Positions 16,500 to 25,557 of a DNA stretch of 55,754 nucleotides are shown one piece after another. Source of the DNA: Leifsonia sp. TF02-11 (GTDB lineage: Bacteria; Actinomycetota; Actinomycetes; Actinomycetales; Microbacteriaceae); the NCBI RefSeq assembly GCF_017565305.1, contig NZ_JAGEKP010000030.1, positions 1-55,754 on the forward strand. Direction: 5' to 3'. Positions within the stretch are counted from its first letter, which is position 1, and every line of letters begins with the position of its first letter. Below the pieces are notes generated by a model. The model was not told the origin of the DNA. It saw nothing but the letters and a program-made list of their open reading frames with translations, and did no database searches. Made by a program: the position numbers and the translations under genes.

Positions 16500-18197
16500 T
16501 CAGTGGGCGGCGGAGCAGTGGGCGAGGGCGCCGTGCTGCTCGGGGACGGGCGCGTCGCGGTCGGCGTCGTGCACGATCGCGCCGCCCACGACGGTGAGCG
16601 CTGCGCGCTGGTCGAGCAGCGCGGCCGGGTCGCCCTCGTGCTGGTACAGGTCGTCCGACCAGGCGACGACGTCGGCGCGCGCTCCGACCCGGAGCACGCC
16701 GAGGTCGTCCTCCGCGTGCCAGGCCCAGGCGCCTTCGCGCGTGTAGCCGCGGAGGGCGTCGTCGAGGCCGAGGCGCTCGGCGGGCGTCCACGCGTCGCCG
16801 CCGTCGAGTCCGGCGCGCGTCAGCGCCGAGTAGAGGCCGACCAGCGGGTCCATCTCGCCGACCTGCCAGTCGCTCGACAGCGCGACGTGTGCACCGGAGG
16901 CCATCAGCGAGCGGAAGCGCCAGGCGCGGTCCCAGCGCTGCTCGCCGATGTTCTCCATCCAGGTGCCGGCGACGAGGTCGGGCGAGCAGTGCCGCGGCTG
17001 CATCGCCGCGGTGACGCCGAGGGCGGCGAAGCGGGGCAGGTCGTCGGGGTGCAGGCACTCGACGTGCACGATCCCGTGCCGGCGGTCGCGCGTGCCGTTC
17101 GTGCGCGCAGCCGCCTCGATCGCGTCGAGGGCGAGCCGGATGCCGCCGTCGCCCGTCGCGTGGGTGTGGGTCTGGAAGCCGAGCCTGTCGAGCTCGGTGA
17201 CGATGCGGGTCAGCTCCCCCACGGGTGCGGAGGGGTGACCCCGGTGGCCTGGCCGGTTGGCGTAGTCGTCGAGCATCCAGGCGGTGTGCGGCTCGATCAC
17301 GTCGTCGGCGTACAGCTTCACCGGTCCGAACCGCAGCAGGTCGCTCGCTGTCGCGCCGTCGACGGCCTCCCGCAGTTCGCTCCGGAAGGAGGCGTCGGCG
17401 TCGATCGGGTGGAACAGCGCCGCGATGACGCGCGACGAGAGCAGCCCGGCGTCGCGCGCCCTGTCGAACAGGCCCAGCTCGGCGAGCGGCACCTGCGGCT
17501 CGACGACCGTGGTGATGCCGCTCGCGGTGGCGAGCGCGAGGCTGCCGAGCAGCTTGCGGTAGCGGCGCTCCGGCGAGTACATCGGGATGTCGCGCTGGAG
17601 TCCCGCGAGCCCGGCAGTCGTCATCGCGCTGGTGTAGAAGTCGGTGACCCACCCGGTGGGCTCCCCGTGCTCGTCGCGCTCGGGCCTCCCCCACGGGATG
17701 TCGCCTCCCGACGCGATGCCGAGGGCGTGCAGGGCCGCGTCGTTGAGCCAGACCGAGTGCTGGTCGTACGTGGTGACGAACACCGGGCGGTCGGTGAGGC
17801 CGGCGAGGTCGGCCGCGTTCGGGCGGCGGCCGGTGACCACCGAGTAGACCGCGTTCTCGGCACAGATCCAGTCGAGGTCGGGCCGACGGTCGGCGAGGTC
17901 GCGGATGCGTCGGCGCACCTCCTCCAGCGTCTCAGCACCCTCCAGGCTGACCGCGTCCGGGTCGAAGCCGAGCAGGAGGTGGTTGTGGCTGTCGATGATG
18001 CCGGGCGTGACCAGCGCGCCGCCGAGATCGCGCGTCTCGCGGGCCGCGGGGGCGTCGGCGGCAGGGCCGACGTAGCTGATCCGGCCGTCGGTCACACCGA
18101 CCGCTTCTGCCCAGGGGCCGGCGTCGTCGAACGTGCGGACGCGTGCTCCGGTGAGGAGGAGGTCGGTGTTCTGCGGTGCGGTCACGGTGGTTCCCAT
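16500..18197 (-). CDS. Amidohydrolase family protein (YtcJ-like)
   Basis: Metal-dependent hydrolase of 565 residues of the amidohydrolase-3/YtcJ group, which has few characterised members. Urease-superfamily marks: LVTPGIIDSHNHLLLG with metal ligands His71 and His73; GPVKLYADDVIEPHTAWM with the probable bridging Lys; QTHTHATGDGGIRLALDA and GIVHVECLHPDDLPRFA supplying further His ligands; ALSSDWQVGEMDP with the catalytic Asp. Length agrees with the family. It leads a minus-strand operon with the APC permease and has an 18-bp palindrome just upstream. Substrate unknown; N-acyl amino acids or amides are plausible. Confidence 0.87.
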   Translation of the reverse strand: MGTTVTAPQNTDLLLTGARVRTFDDAGPWAEAVGVTDGRISYVGPAADAPAARETRDLGGALVTPGIIDSHNHLLLGFDPDAVSLEGAETLEEVRRRIRDLADRRPDLDWICAENAVYSVVTGRRPNAADLAGLTDRPVFVTTYDQHSVWLNDAALHALGIASGGDIPWGRPERDEHGEPTGWVTDFYTSAMTTAGLAGLQRDIPMYSPERRYRKLLGSLALATASGITTVVEPQVPLAELGLFDRARDAGLLSSRVIAALFHPIDADASFRSELREAVDGATASDLLRFGPVKLYADDVIEPHTAWMLDDYANRPGHRGHPSAPVGELTRIVTELDRLGFQTHTHATGDGGIRLALDAIEAAARTNGTRDRRHGIVHVECLHPDDLPRFAALGVTAAMQPRHCSPDLVAGTWMENIGEQRWDRAWRFRSLMASGAHVALSSDWQVGEMDPLVGLYSALTRAGLDGGDAWTPAERLGLDDALRGYTREGAWAWHAEDDLGVLRVGARADVVAWSDDLYQHEGDPAALLDQRAALTVVGGAIVHDADRDAPVPEQHGALAHCSAAH

Positions 18198-18214
18198 CGA
18201 CGGTGAAGGAATTC

Positions 18215-18232
18215 TTTGACACTTGTGTCAAA
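18215..18232. promoter_or_regulatory. Operator palindrome TTTGACAC-TT-GTGTCAAA
   Basis: Perfect 8-bp arms around TT, 17 bp upstream of the amidohydrolase start and about 150 bp upstream of the MalT-like gene. Size and symmetry suit a GntR, TetR or LacI-type dimer. It contains TTGACA, so it may overlap a -35 element. The binding regulator is not evident. Confidence 0.6.
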
Positions 18233-18283
18233 TAATTCCAGCAGTGTTCCACGCCTTCCCTCCGAATGTCAAGACGAGCGATT

Positions 18284-18300
18284 TCACCCGGAAGAGGTGA
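18284..18300. promoter_or_regulatory. TCACC-N7-GGTGA site upstream of LuxR gene 1
   Basis: TCACC-CGGAAGA-GGTGA, the same 17-nt layout as at 20919-20935. It lies 83 nt before ATG 18384, which suits an activator site upstream of a promoter. Confidence 0.45.
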
Positions 18301-18383
18301 TAGTGAACCAACCGGTCTATGCACCTGGCCCGCCACAGCCGGTGGGTCGACGCGTAGAACGGGAACCCGTCGCTGGAGGTCGC

Positions 18384-20906
18384 ATGGTCCGTTTCTCAGG
18401 AGACACGTGGGAATCGCGCGGGCGGACAGTGCTGCGCAGGAGCCTGATCGACCTGCTCGACCGCGGCGAGCGCGCCTCCGCGGTGATCGTCGTCACCGCC
18501 CCTGCAGGCACCGGCAAGTCGACGCTGCTGCGCTCCTGGTGCGACGAGGACGCCGGCCGTCGAGCGTACCTCGACGCCGCCACTGACACCGACTGGATCG
18601 CCCGTCTCGACGCGCACGCCGCCTCCGGCGACGGTCGCACGGTCGTCGTCGACTCCATCGAGGCCGTGCGCGCGCGGACCGGCCGCGAGCGGCTCGTGGA
18701 GTACGTGACCGCATCCTCCGGTGCCGTCGTCCTCAGCGGACGCGATGTCCCCCTCGTGCCCTTCGCGACGGCTGAGGGGCGGCCCGCCGTCGCCGTCGGC
18801 GCCGGCGAGCTGGCGTTCCGTGCGGACGAGGCCGACGAGCTGCTGCGTTCCCGCGGCGTCGAGCTCCCCCGGCCCGCCCTCCTCTCGCTCGTCGCCCGCG
18901 CAGAGGGGAGGGCCGCCACGCTCGCACTCGCCGCGGAGGCGATCGCCCGCTCCCGCGACCGCGCGGCAGCGCTCTCCGCGATCAGCTCCTCCCCGGAGAG
19001 CCTCACCACGGTGCTCGCCCGCCTCCTGCTCGACGAGCTCGCGCCCGCGCAGTCCCAGCTCCTCCTGGCGCTGTCCACTGTGCCGGAGTTCGACGCCGAG
19101 CTCGCCGCGGTCCTCAGCGGACGCCCGGACGCCATCGCCGCCCTCGAACGGATCGGCTTCGGGTCGGGGCTCGTCGGCCGGACGGCCGGCGCCGCCCGCT
19201 CCGAGCCGCACGCCCGCTCCCGCCTCGAACCGGCCTTCCGCGACGGCGTCCTGACCGAGTTCATCGCCCGGGACGCGATCGGGCTCCTGCGGTTGCACAG
19301 CGTCGCCGCCGAGTGGCACGTCGCCGAGGGCGATATCGAGGCTGCGCTCGATCAGGCGCAGCGATCGAACTCTTCCGAGCTGGTCGAAGACCTGCTGCGA
19401 CGGTTCGGCCTCGCCCTGGTCTTCCGGGGATCCACGCTGAGCGTCCGGGGCTCCCTCGCGCACCTGGAGGACCGCGGTGTGCTCACCGCGACGACCGGGC
19501 TCCTCGGCGCCCTCGTCTCCTCACCGCAACTGGCGGAGTCCGTCCGCGTCGATCACTTCCTGGCCCTCGCGGAGGACGAGGGCGCGCCGCGCTCTCCGGA
19601 GCGCGACCTCGTCGTGGCCGCGCTCCACGCGCTCCATGCCAGCACCGGACCCGAACTCGCGAGCGCCCTGGCACGGCTGGAGGCGGCGGAAGCGGTGACC
19701 GCGGAGCATCCGGCCGGCGGGGGCGGCCCGCTCGCCGTTCTGGACGCCCGACTGTTCGCCGAGGCCGCCAGAGCCAGGGTCGAGCTGTCGACCGGTCGCC
19801 TCGAGCGCGCTCTGACGCGAGCAGTCGCCGCAGCCGACAGCGCCGATGAATCCCAGCTGCCATGGCTCGAGCTGCTCGCGCTGGACACGGCGGCGAACGC
19901 GGCGAACGCGCTCTCCAACTGGCCCCTGGTCGGCATCCTCGAGAGCCGCATCGCCCGACTGGGCAGCCGATCGGCCGAACCGGAGAGCCTCGTCGACGCG
20001 AGCGCCCTGCTGCGCACCGCCGCAGCCGCCTATCGGTCGTGCGAGCCGTTCCGCCTCTCGCAGCTCGACGACATCATCAACGCGCAATGGCGGGCACTCG
20101 ACGCGGTGGGTGTCCTCGCTCCCCGCGCTCTGCGTCTGCTCTTCCGGCTCGACGGCGGCGCCGACCCGCGCTCGGTCTTCGAGGAGATGGAGCAGCTGTT
20201 CGCGGTGAGCCTGCGCCGCCGGCCGGAGACCATCGCGCTCGGCGCCTTCCGGTTCCTCGACCTCGCGCTCCTGTATCGGGGCCGGAGCGTCGCGCGCGAC
20301 TACGTGGAGCAGCTGACGACCGCGCTCGGGCCGGACAGCCTCGGCTCCGTCCTCGCGGCCGCACTCCTGCGCGAGGGCACGGTCGCCCAGGACTCCGGCG
20401 CTGCAGCCCTCGAACGCGCGCTCTCGGGAGGTTCGCGCGTCCTCGAGGGCACGAACCTGGTCGTCGGCTGGCTGCTGCTCGCCCACTGGTCGGCCGAAAG
20501 CGGAGACGAGGCACGAGCACGCCTGCGCCTGTCGAAGGCGCTCGCCCTGGCCGAGCGGATGCGCGCCAGGAGGCCGTTCCTCGCGCGCCAGGCGTTCGTG
20601 CGGCTGGTGGCGGAACGGCGCGGGACGTTCGGGGCTTCGGAGGCGTTCGCGGCCTCCGTCCTGGAGGCCGCGTCCGCGGTCGGGATCGCCCCCGAAGGCC
20701 GCCGCGCCCCGCAGAAGAGCCTGACGACGCGCGAGCGCGACCTCCTGCGGGAGCTCCCGCTGCACCAGACCGTCCTGGAGATCGCGGCCAAGCACAGCGT
20801 GAGCATCAACACCGTCAAGACGCACCTGCGGTCGATCTACGCGAAGGTCGGGGCGAGCGGCCGGGCGGATGCCGTTCGGCGCGCTCGCGAACTCGGCCTG
20901 CTCTGA
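18384..20906 (+). CDS. MalT/LAL-like LuxR-family regulator (module 1)
   Basis: A large 840-residue STAND-type regulator. Walker A is APAGTGKST at about 39-47, followed by an NTPase region (GRTVVVDSIEAVRA, GAVVLSGRDVPLV), a long helical repeat middle, and a C-terminal LuxR helix-turn-helix: LTTRERDLLRELPLHQT ... HSVSINTVKTHLRSIYAKVG. These proteins oligomerise with ATP and an inducer to activate promoters. I prefer ATG 18384 (GGAGG 4 nt upstream) because the stretch from the in-frame GTG 18303 to here has near-random third positions while those after 18384 are strongly G/C; GTG 18303 with AGAGG is the alternative. The adjacent surface genes are its likely targets. Confidence 0.82.
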   Translation: MVRFSGDTWESRGRTVLRRSLIDLLDRGERASAVIVVTAPAGTGKSTLLRSWCDEDAGRRAYLDAATDTDWIARLDAHAASGDGRTVVVDSIEAVRARTGRERLVEYVTASSGAVVLSGRDVPLVPFATAEGRPAVAVGAGELAFRADEADELLRSRGVELPRPALLSLVARAEGRAATLALAAEAIARSRDRAAALSAISSSPESLTTVLARLLLDELAPAQSQLLLALSTVPEFDAELAAVLSGRPDAIAALERIGFGSGLVGRTAGAARSEPHARSRLEPAFRDGVLTEFIARDAIGLLRLHSVAAEWHVAEGDIEAALDQAQRSNSSELVEDLLRRFGLALVFRGSTLSVRGSLAHLEDRGVLTATTGLLGALVSSPQLAESVRVDHFLALAEDEGAPRSPERDLVVAALHALHASTGPELASALARLEAAEAVTAEHPAGGGGPLAVLDARLFAEAARARVELSTGRLERALTRAVAAADSADESQLPWLELLALDTAANAANALSNWPLVGILESRIARLGSRSAEPESLVDASALLRTAAAAYRSCEPFRLSQLDDIINAQWRALDAVGVLAPRALRLLFRLDGGADPRSVFEEMEQLFAVSLRRRPETIALGAFRFLDLALLYRGRSVARDYVEQLTTALGPDSLGSVLAAALLREGTVAQDSGAAALERALSGGSRVLEGTNLVVGWLLLAHWSAESGDEARARLRLSKALALAERMRARRPFLARQAFVRLVAERRGTFGASEAFAASVLEAASAVGIAPEGRRAPQKSLTTRERDLLRELPLHQTVLEIAAKHSVSINTVKTHLRSIYAKVGASGRADAVRRARELGLL

Positions 20907-20918
20907 ACGGGGGAGAAA

Positions 20919-20935
20919 TCACCCGATCCGGGTGA
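20919..20935. promoter_or_regulatory. TCACC-N7-GGTGA palindrome upstream of the anchored IPT/TIG gene
   Basis: TCACCCG-ATC-CGGGTGA, perfect 7-bp arms. If the TACAGG at 20957-20962 is the -10 box, the palindrome is centred near -41, a classic activator position. It could alternatively be a short terminator hairpin for the LuxR gene, but no T-run follows. Confidence 0.5.
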
Positions 20936-20996
20936 GCCGAGACCGACCGACCGATGTACAGGATCCACTCAACGTCTCAACCGTTGGGGGAACATC

Positions 20997-23900
20997 GTGA
21001 GGTCTGGTCTCAACCGTCTCCGCGCACACGCACCGACCGCAGATGGGAGGGGAAGGCACCGGGCACTGCGGCCGGCCGCGGTCAGCACCGCACTCGCCCT
21101 GCTGCTCGCGGGCGCCGGCATCTGGGCGCTCCCCGCGCAGGCCGCGCCCGGCGACACCTCCGCGGCGACAGGGCAATACCTGAATGGCTCGCTGCTCGGG
21201 CTGGACGCGGCGCTCGTCGCCTCGCTCGGCGGAGAGGCGGCCGTCAGCAACGGCGCGGCCGATCAGACGAACGCGAACAATCTGAACGTCGGCGTGCTCG
21301 GCGCCGTGACACTCACCGCCCCCGGCGGCATCCAGCTGCCGCTCGACCTCGGCAGCGCCGGAGTGGTCGGACAGTACGCCTCCGCGCTGCAGAACGGGTC
21401 GTCGGTCGGGGCATCCGGTCTCACGTCCGCCACCGGCGACATCGGGACGGGGATCACCCCCGCCCCCGGCGTCGCACCGGGCCCGCTGCACCTGAACCTC
21501 GCGCAGGCCGTCTCCTCGCTCGGCCTCCCGACCGCGACCCTGAACGAGGTGGCGCAGCTCGACCTCACCGTCGGCATCACGGCCGCGCGGGCCGCCCAGG
21601 CCGCTCCCGGTGCCGCAACGGGCTCGTACTCCATCGCATCGACGGGGCTCAGCTTCCAGAGCCCGACCCTCGCGGCACTGACCACCGCGATCACCAACCA
21701 GGTGGCGACCGTCCAGACGGCCGTCGACGGGCTCTCGGGGCCGGGCGGAACGCTCGCGACCTCCCTCGCCGGCCTCCCGCTCGCCGGCGTGCTCACCACC
21801 TCGGCCACGGTCGGCGCCGTGAACCTGCAGTCGGCCGTCGCGCCGCTCCTCACCGGCACGATCACCGACCCGGCCTATCCCGGGATCGCCATCGACCTCG
21901 GGACGGGGACGGTCACCGTCGACCTCGGGGCGATCACCGCCCTCGAAGGTCTCGCCCCGAACACCAACGTCCTCAGCGGCCCGGTCATCGCCGAGATCGG
22001 CAACCGCATCACCGGGGTCGTCGGGTCGCTCCTGACGCGCGTGCAGAACACGCTCACCACCGCCATCGACGCACTCACCGTGACCGCGGGCGTGAGCGTG
22101 CTCGGCCTGCCGGTCGTCACCGTCAACTCCACCGTGGGCGCGCTCCTCGGCGGCGACACCTCCGGGATCGCCCTCGCCGGCGCCGGGCTCGCGCTCCCGC
22201 TGGGAACGGTTCTGAGCGCACTGACCGGACCGCTGAACTCCGTCGGCGCACTCGTCACGGCGCTCGGCCCCGCCGTTATCGCGCCGGTCGCGAACACCCT
22301 CGTCCCCGCGCTCGACCCCGTGCTGAGCCAGGTCGTGACGCTGACCGCCAACAACCAGTCCACCGCCGGCGGCGTGTTCACCGAGACCGCACTGCGCGCG
22401 ACGGTCCTCCCCGCGACCTCGGCGCTGGTGCTGAACGTCGCGAACGCGAGCGTCGGCCCCGACGCGGTCCCCGCTCCGCCGACCGCCACCGGAATCACGC
22501 CGGCGCAGGGGCCGCAGGCGGGAGGCACGACGGTGACGATCACCGGGACCGGCTTCACCGGCGCGACCGGGGTCACCTTCGACGGGACCCCTGGCAGCAC
22601 GTTCACGGTGGTGAACGACACCACGATCACGGTGACCACCCCGGCCCACGCGCCTGGAGCCGTGAACGTCGTGGTGCAGCATCCGCTCGGCGACACGGCG
22701 CCGCTCACCTACACCTACCTCGCAGCCCCCGCGATCACCGCGGTGGCCCCGACGAGCGGACCGCAGACAGGAGGGACTCCGGTCACCATCACCGGGTCGG
22801 GCTTCACAGGCGCGACCGCCGTCACCTTCGGCGGCACCCCGGCCACCGGCGTCACCGTCGTGAACGACACCACGATCACGGCGACGACACCGGCCCACGC
22901 CGTCGGCCCGGTCGGCGTCGTGGTGACAGCACCGGGCGGTCAGTCCGTCCCCGGCGACTTCACGTTCCTGCCGGTCCCCGCGATCAGCTCCATCGCGCCG
23001 GCCAGCGGCCCGGACACGGGAGGCACGCACGTCACCATCACCGGTTCCGGCTTCACCGGCGCGACCGGCGTCACCTTCGCCGGGAGTCCCGGCACCGCGT
23101 TCACCGTGGTGAACGACACGACCATCACGGCAACGACCCCCGCGGGGATCCCCGGTCCGGCGAGCGTGGTCGTGCTGTCCCCGGTGGCGAATTCCACCCC
23201 GGGCATCTTCACCTACCTCGCCGTGCCTGCCATCACCGGCATCACGCCGAACAGCGGGCCGCAGACGGGAGGCACAGCGGTGACGATCACGGGATCCGGC
23301 TTCACCGGCTCGACGGGCGTCACGTTCGGCGGCGTCCCGGCCACCGGGGTCACCGTCGTGAACGACACCACGATCACGGCAACGACACCGGCCAATGCAC
23401 CAGGAGCGGTGAACGTCGTCGTGCAGAATCCGGTGGCCGACTCCGCGCCGGGCACCTTCACCTACCTCGCCGTCCCGGCCATCACCGGCATCACGCCGAA
23501 CAGCGGCCCGCAGACCGGAGGCACCGCGGTGACCATCACCGGGAGCGGATTCACGGGTGCGACCGGGGTCACCTTCGACGGCGTCCCCGGGGTGGGATTC
23601 ACCGTCGTGAACGACACCACCATCACCGTTGCAACCCCGGCCCACGCTCCGGGCGCGGTGAACGTCATGGTGCAGCATCCGGTCGCGGACTCCGCCTCGA
23701 GCACCTTCACCTACCTCGCCGTCCCGGCCATCACCGGCATCACGCCGAACAGCGGCCCGCAGACCGGAGGGACGTCCATCACCATCACGGGCAGCGGGTT
23801 CACCGGAGCCACGGGAGTGACGGTCGGCGGCGCGCCGGCGACCGGGGTCACCGTGGTGAACGACACCACGATCACAGCCACCACTCCTGCGGGAACACCC

Positions 23901-24896
23901 GGCCCGGCGAACGTGGTCGTGCAGTCCCCGGTCGCGGACTCCGGGCCAGGCACCTTCACCTACCTCGCCGTCCCGGCGATCACGAGTCTCACCCCGACGC
24001 ACGGACCGCAGACCGGAGGCACGACCGTCACCATCACCGGCACCGGGTTCACCGGCGCCACCGGCGTGAACTTCGGAGGCGCTCCCGGCACCGCCTTCAC
24101 CGTGGTGAACGACACCACGATCACCGTCACGACCCCGGCCCACGCGCCGGGAGCAGTGGGAGTGATCGTGCAGCACCCGAACGGAGCATCCTCCCCCGGG
24201 ACGTTCACCTTCGACGTCGTCCCGGGTGCCCCCACGATCTCCGGACTCGCACCCGATCACGGACCGGCGCGCGGCGGCACGACCGTGACCATCTCGGGAA
24301 GCGGGTTCACGAGCGCCACGAGCGTGACGGTCGGCGGCCAGTCGGTCCCGTTCACGGTCGTCGGCGACGGCACCATCACGATCACCACACCGGCGCACGC
24401 CGCCGGGGCCGTTCCGATCGTCGTGACGACGCCGGTCGGCTCGACGCCTCCCGCACCCTTCACCTACGACGCGGGGACGACGGTCGACGGGGTGACGCCG
24501 AGCTCCGGGCCGAGCGGCGGAGGAACGACCGTCACCGTGACGGGCGGCTGCTTCACCGGCGCGACCGCCGTGCTGTTCGGGACGACACCGGCGACCTCGT
24601 TCACCGTGATCAACGACGCCACCCTCACGGCGGTGAGCCCTGCCGGCGCCGGCACGGTCGACATCACCGTGGTGGGCGCCGCAGCCTGCGGCACCGCGAC
24701 GCTCCCCGGCGGGTTCCGCTACGTCGATCCCCCGGCGGGAGGCGGATCGACCGGCGCTGCGTCGACCGGCTCCGACCCGAACGGCCTCGCCGACACCGGG
24801 TCCGACACCGGCAATGCCACCCTGCTCGCCGGCCTCGGCCTCCTGCTCATCCTGGGCGGCGCCCTGATCGTCCTGCGTCGAACCCGGCGCGCCTAG
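20997..24896 (+). CDS. Cell-wall-anchored choice-of-anchor G-like protein with nine IPT/TIG repeats
   Basis: A 1299-residue secreted surface protein. Signal peptide in the first ~50 residues (basic start, AAVSTALALLLAGAGIW core, AQAA cleavage region). Residues ~55-490 are a Gly/Ala/Thr/Leu-rich beta-type domain resembling choice-of-anchor G proteins. From about residue 495 come nine IPT/TIG immunoglobulin-like repeats of ~83 residues (core GGTxVTITGSGFTGATGVTF ... FTVVNDTTIT). It ends with a sortase-type signal: LADTG at 1264-1268, a hydrophobic helix and RRTRRA. GTG 20997 has a GGGGGA ribosome-binding site. It follows the MalT-like gene by 90 nt and precedes the SipW genes. Probably a long adhesive or fibre-forming wall protein. 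Confidence 0.85.
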   Translation: MRSGLNRLRAHAPTADGRGRHRALRPAAVSTALALLLAGAGIWALPAQAAPGDTSAATGQYLNGSLLGLDAALVASLGGEAAVSNGAADQTNANNLNVGVLGAVTLTAPGGIQLPLDLGSAGVVGQYASALQNGSSVGASGLTSATGDIGTGITPAPGVAPGPLHLNLAQAVSSLGLPTATLNEVAQLDLTVGITAARAAQAAPGAATGSYSIASTGLSFQSPTLAALTTAITNQVATVQTAVDGLSGPGGTLATSLAGLPLAGVLTTSATVGAVNLQSAVAPLLTGTITDPAYPGIAIDLGTGTVTVDLGAITALEGLAPNTNVLSGPVIAEIGNRITGVVGSLLTRVQNTLTTAIDALTVTAGVSVLGLPVVTVNSTVGALLGGDTSGIALAGAGLALPLGTVLSALTGPLNSVGALVTALGPAVIAPVANTLVPALDPVLSQVVTLTANNQSTAGGVFTETALRATVLPATSALVLNVANASVGPDAVPAPPTATGITPAQGPQAGGTTVTITGTGFTGATGVTFDGTPGSTFTVVNDTTITVTTPAHAPGAVNVVVQHPLGDTAPLTYTYLAAPAITAVAPTSGPQTGGTPVTITGSGFTGATAVTFGGTPATGVTVVNDTTITATTPAHAVGPVGVVVTAPGGQSVPGDFTFLPVPAISSIAPASGPDTGGTHVTITGSGFTGATGVTFAGSPGTAFTVVNDTTITATTPAGIPGPASVVVLSPVANSTPGIFTYLAVPAITGITPNSGPQTGGTAVTITGSGFTGSTGVTFGGVPATGVTVVNDTTITATTPANAPGAVNVVVQNPVADSAPGTFTYLAVPAITGITPNSGPQTGGTAVTITGSGFTGATGVTFDGVPGVGFTVVNDTTITVATPAHAPGAVNVMVQHPVADSASSTFTYLAVPAITGITPNSGPQTGGTSITITGSGFTGATGVTVGGAPATGVTVVNDTTITATTPAGTPGPANVVVQSPVADSGPGTFTYLAVPAITSLTPTHGPQTGGTTVTITGTGFTGATGVNFGGAPGTAFTVVNDTTITVTTPAHAPGAVGVIVQHPNGASSPGTFTFDVVPGAPTISGLAPDHGPARGGTTVTISGSGFTSATSVTVGGQSVPFTVVGDGTITITTPAHAAGAVPIVVTTPVGSTPPAPFTYDAGTTVDGVTPSSGPSGGGTTVTVTGGCFTGATAVLFGTTPATSFTVINDATLTAVSPAGAGTVDITVVGAAACGTATLPGGFRYVDPPAGGGSTGAASTGSDPNGLADTGSDTGNATLLAGLGLLLILGGALIVLRRTRRA
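22479..24725 (+). repeat. Nine tandem IPT/TIG coding repeats, ~249-bp period
   Basis: In-frame tandem repeats inside the anchored protein gene. Copies 4-6 (about 23226-23972) are the most alike, with long identical DNA stretches at copy boundaries, indicating recent duplication or gene conversion; the last two copies are most diverged. Confidence 0.85.
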
Positions 24897-24943
24897 CAGA
24901 GACGCGTCACGCAGAAATGCGCCACGCAGAAGGAAGAGGGACC

Positions 24944-25552
24944 ATGACCGATACCGCAGTGGTACGCGCCTCCGGACGCCGCCGCAAAGTGAGGGCCGTG
25001 CTGGCCGCCGGGCTCGTGCTCGGCGCCGGCGCCGCCGTGACGCTCGCCGCCTGGAACGATTCGGAGTTCGCGACAGGCACGTTCACCGCCGGGACGTTCA
25101 ACCTGGTCGGCAGCACCGACGGCACCACTTTCACCGACCATGCCACTGCCGGCACGGCGGCGACGCTGCCCTTCACCGTGAACGCCGCATCCCTGTCGCC
25201 GACGGACGTCGCAGCAGCGCCGTTCGCCGTCGAACTCGCGGCGAACACGACGAACAACGCCACCGTGACCGTCACGAGTGCCGGCACGACCGGCACGGTG
25301 ACCAACCTGACCTATCAGCTGCTGCAGACGACCACGTTCGGCTGCACCGCGGGAACGACCGGTACCACGCTCGTCCCCGCGGGAACGGCGCTGAGTACGG
25401 TCCCGGCCTCGACGACATTCCCTCTGGCGGCGGGCACGGGCGGCGCGGCAGGGGCACCGGTCTACCTGTGCTTCAAGGTGACGGCCGGCGCCGGGCTCGC
25501 CCAGGGCCAGACCGGCAGCGCGACCTGGCAGTTCCAGGCGGCGAGCCAGTAG
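24944..25552 (+). CDS. SipW-dependent-type exported protein (TasA/camelysin-like)
   Basis: A 202-residue exported protein. Basic N-terminus (SGRRRKVR), a short hydrophobic helix (AVLAAGLVLGAGAAVTLAAW), then AAWNDSEFATGTFTAGTFNL: the alternate signal with the aromatic W(N/S/T)D motif recognised by SipW-type peptidases. The mature part is Thr/Ala/Gly/Val-rich, beta-predicted, with two Cys that may form a disulfide. It lies 47 nt after the anchored IPT/TIG gene, with a GGAAGAGG ribosome-binding site, and before its likely peptidase. Likely a fibre or matrix subunit by analogy with TasA. Confidence 0.82.
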   Translation: MTDTAVVRASGRRRKVRAVLAAGLVLGAGAAVTLAAWNDSEFATGTFTAGTFNLVGSTDGTTFTDHATAGTAATLPFTVNAASLSPTDVAAAPFAVELAANTTNNATVTVTSAGTTGTVTNLTYQLLQTTTFGCTAGTTGTTLVPAGTALSTVPASTTFPLAAGTGGAAGAPVYLCFKVTAGAGLAQGQTGSATWQFQAASQ

Positions 25553-25557
25553 CGCCG

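Noticed and set aside
16414-17694. N-terminal extension of the APC permease giving an 890-residue frame
   Set aside because: The added part is Arg/Ala/Pro-rich antisense-like sequence overlapping the well-supported amidohydrolase; the permease starts at 16413 with normal family beginning.
20919-24398. Very long open frame on the minus strand opposite the IPT/TIG gene
   Set aside because: It is Asp/Gly/Arg-rich nonsense mirroring the repeats, has no start context, and the plus frame has signal peptide, repeats and anchor.
22479-24725. Regular repeats as a possible CRISPR array
   Set aside because: Units are ~249 bp, in frame, and encode IPT/TIG domains; there are no short repeats with unique spacers and no cas genes.
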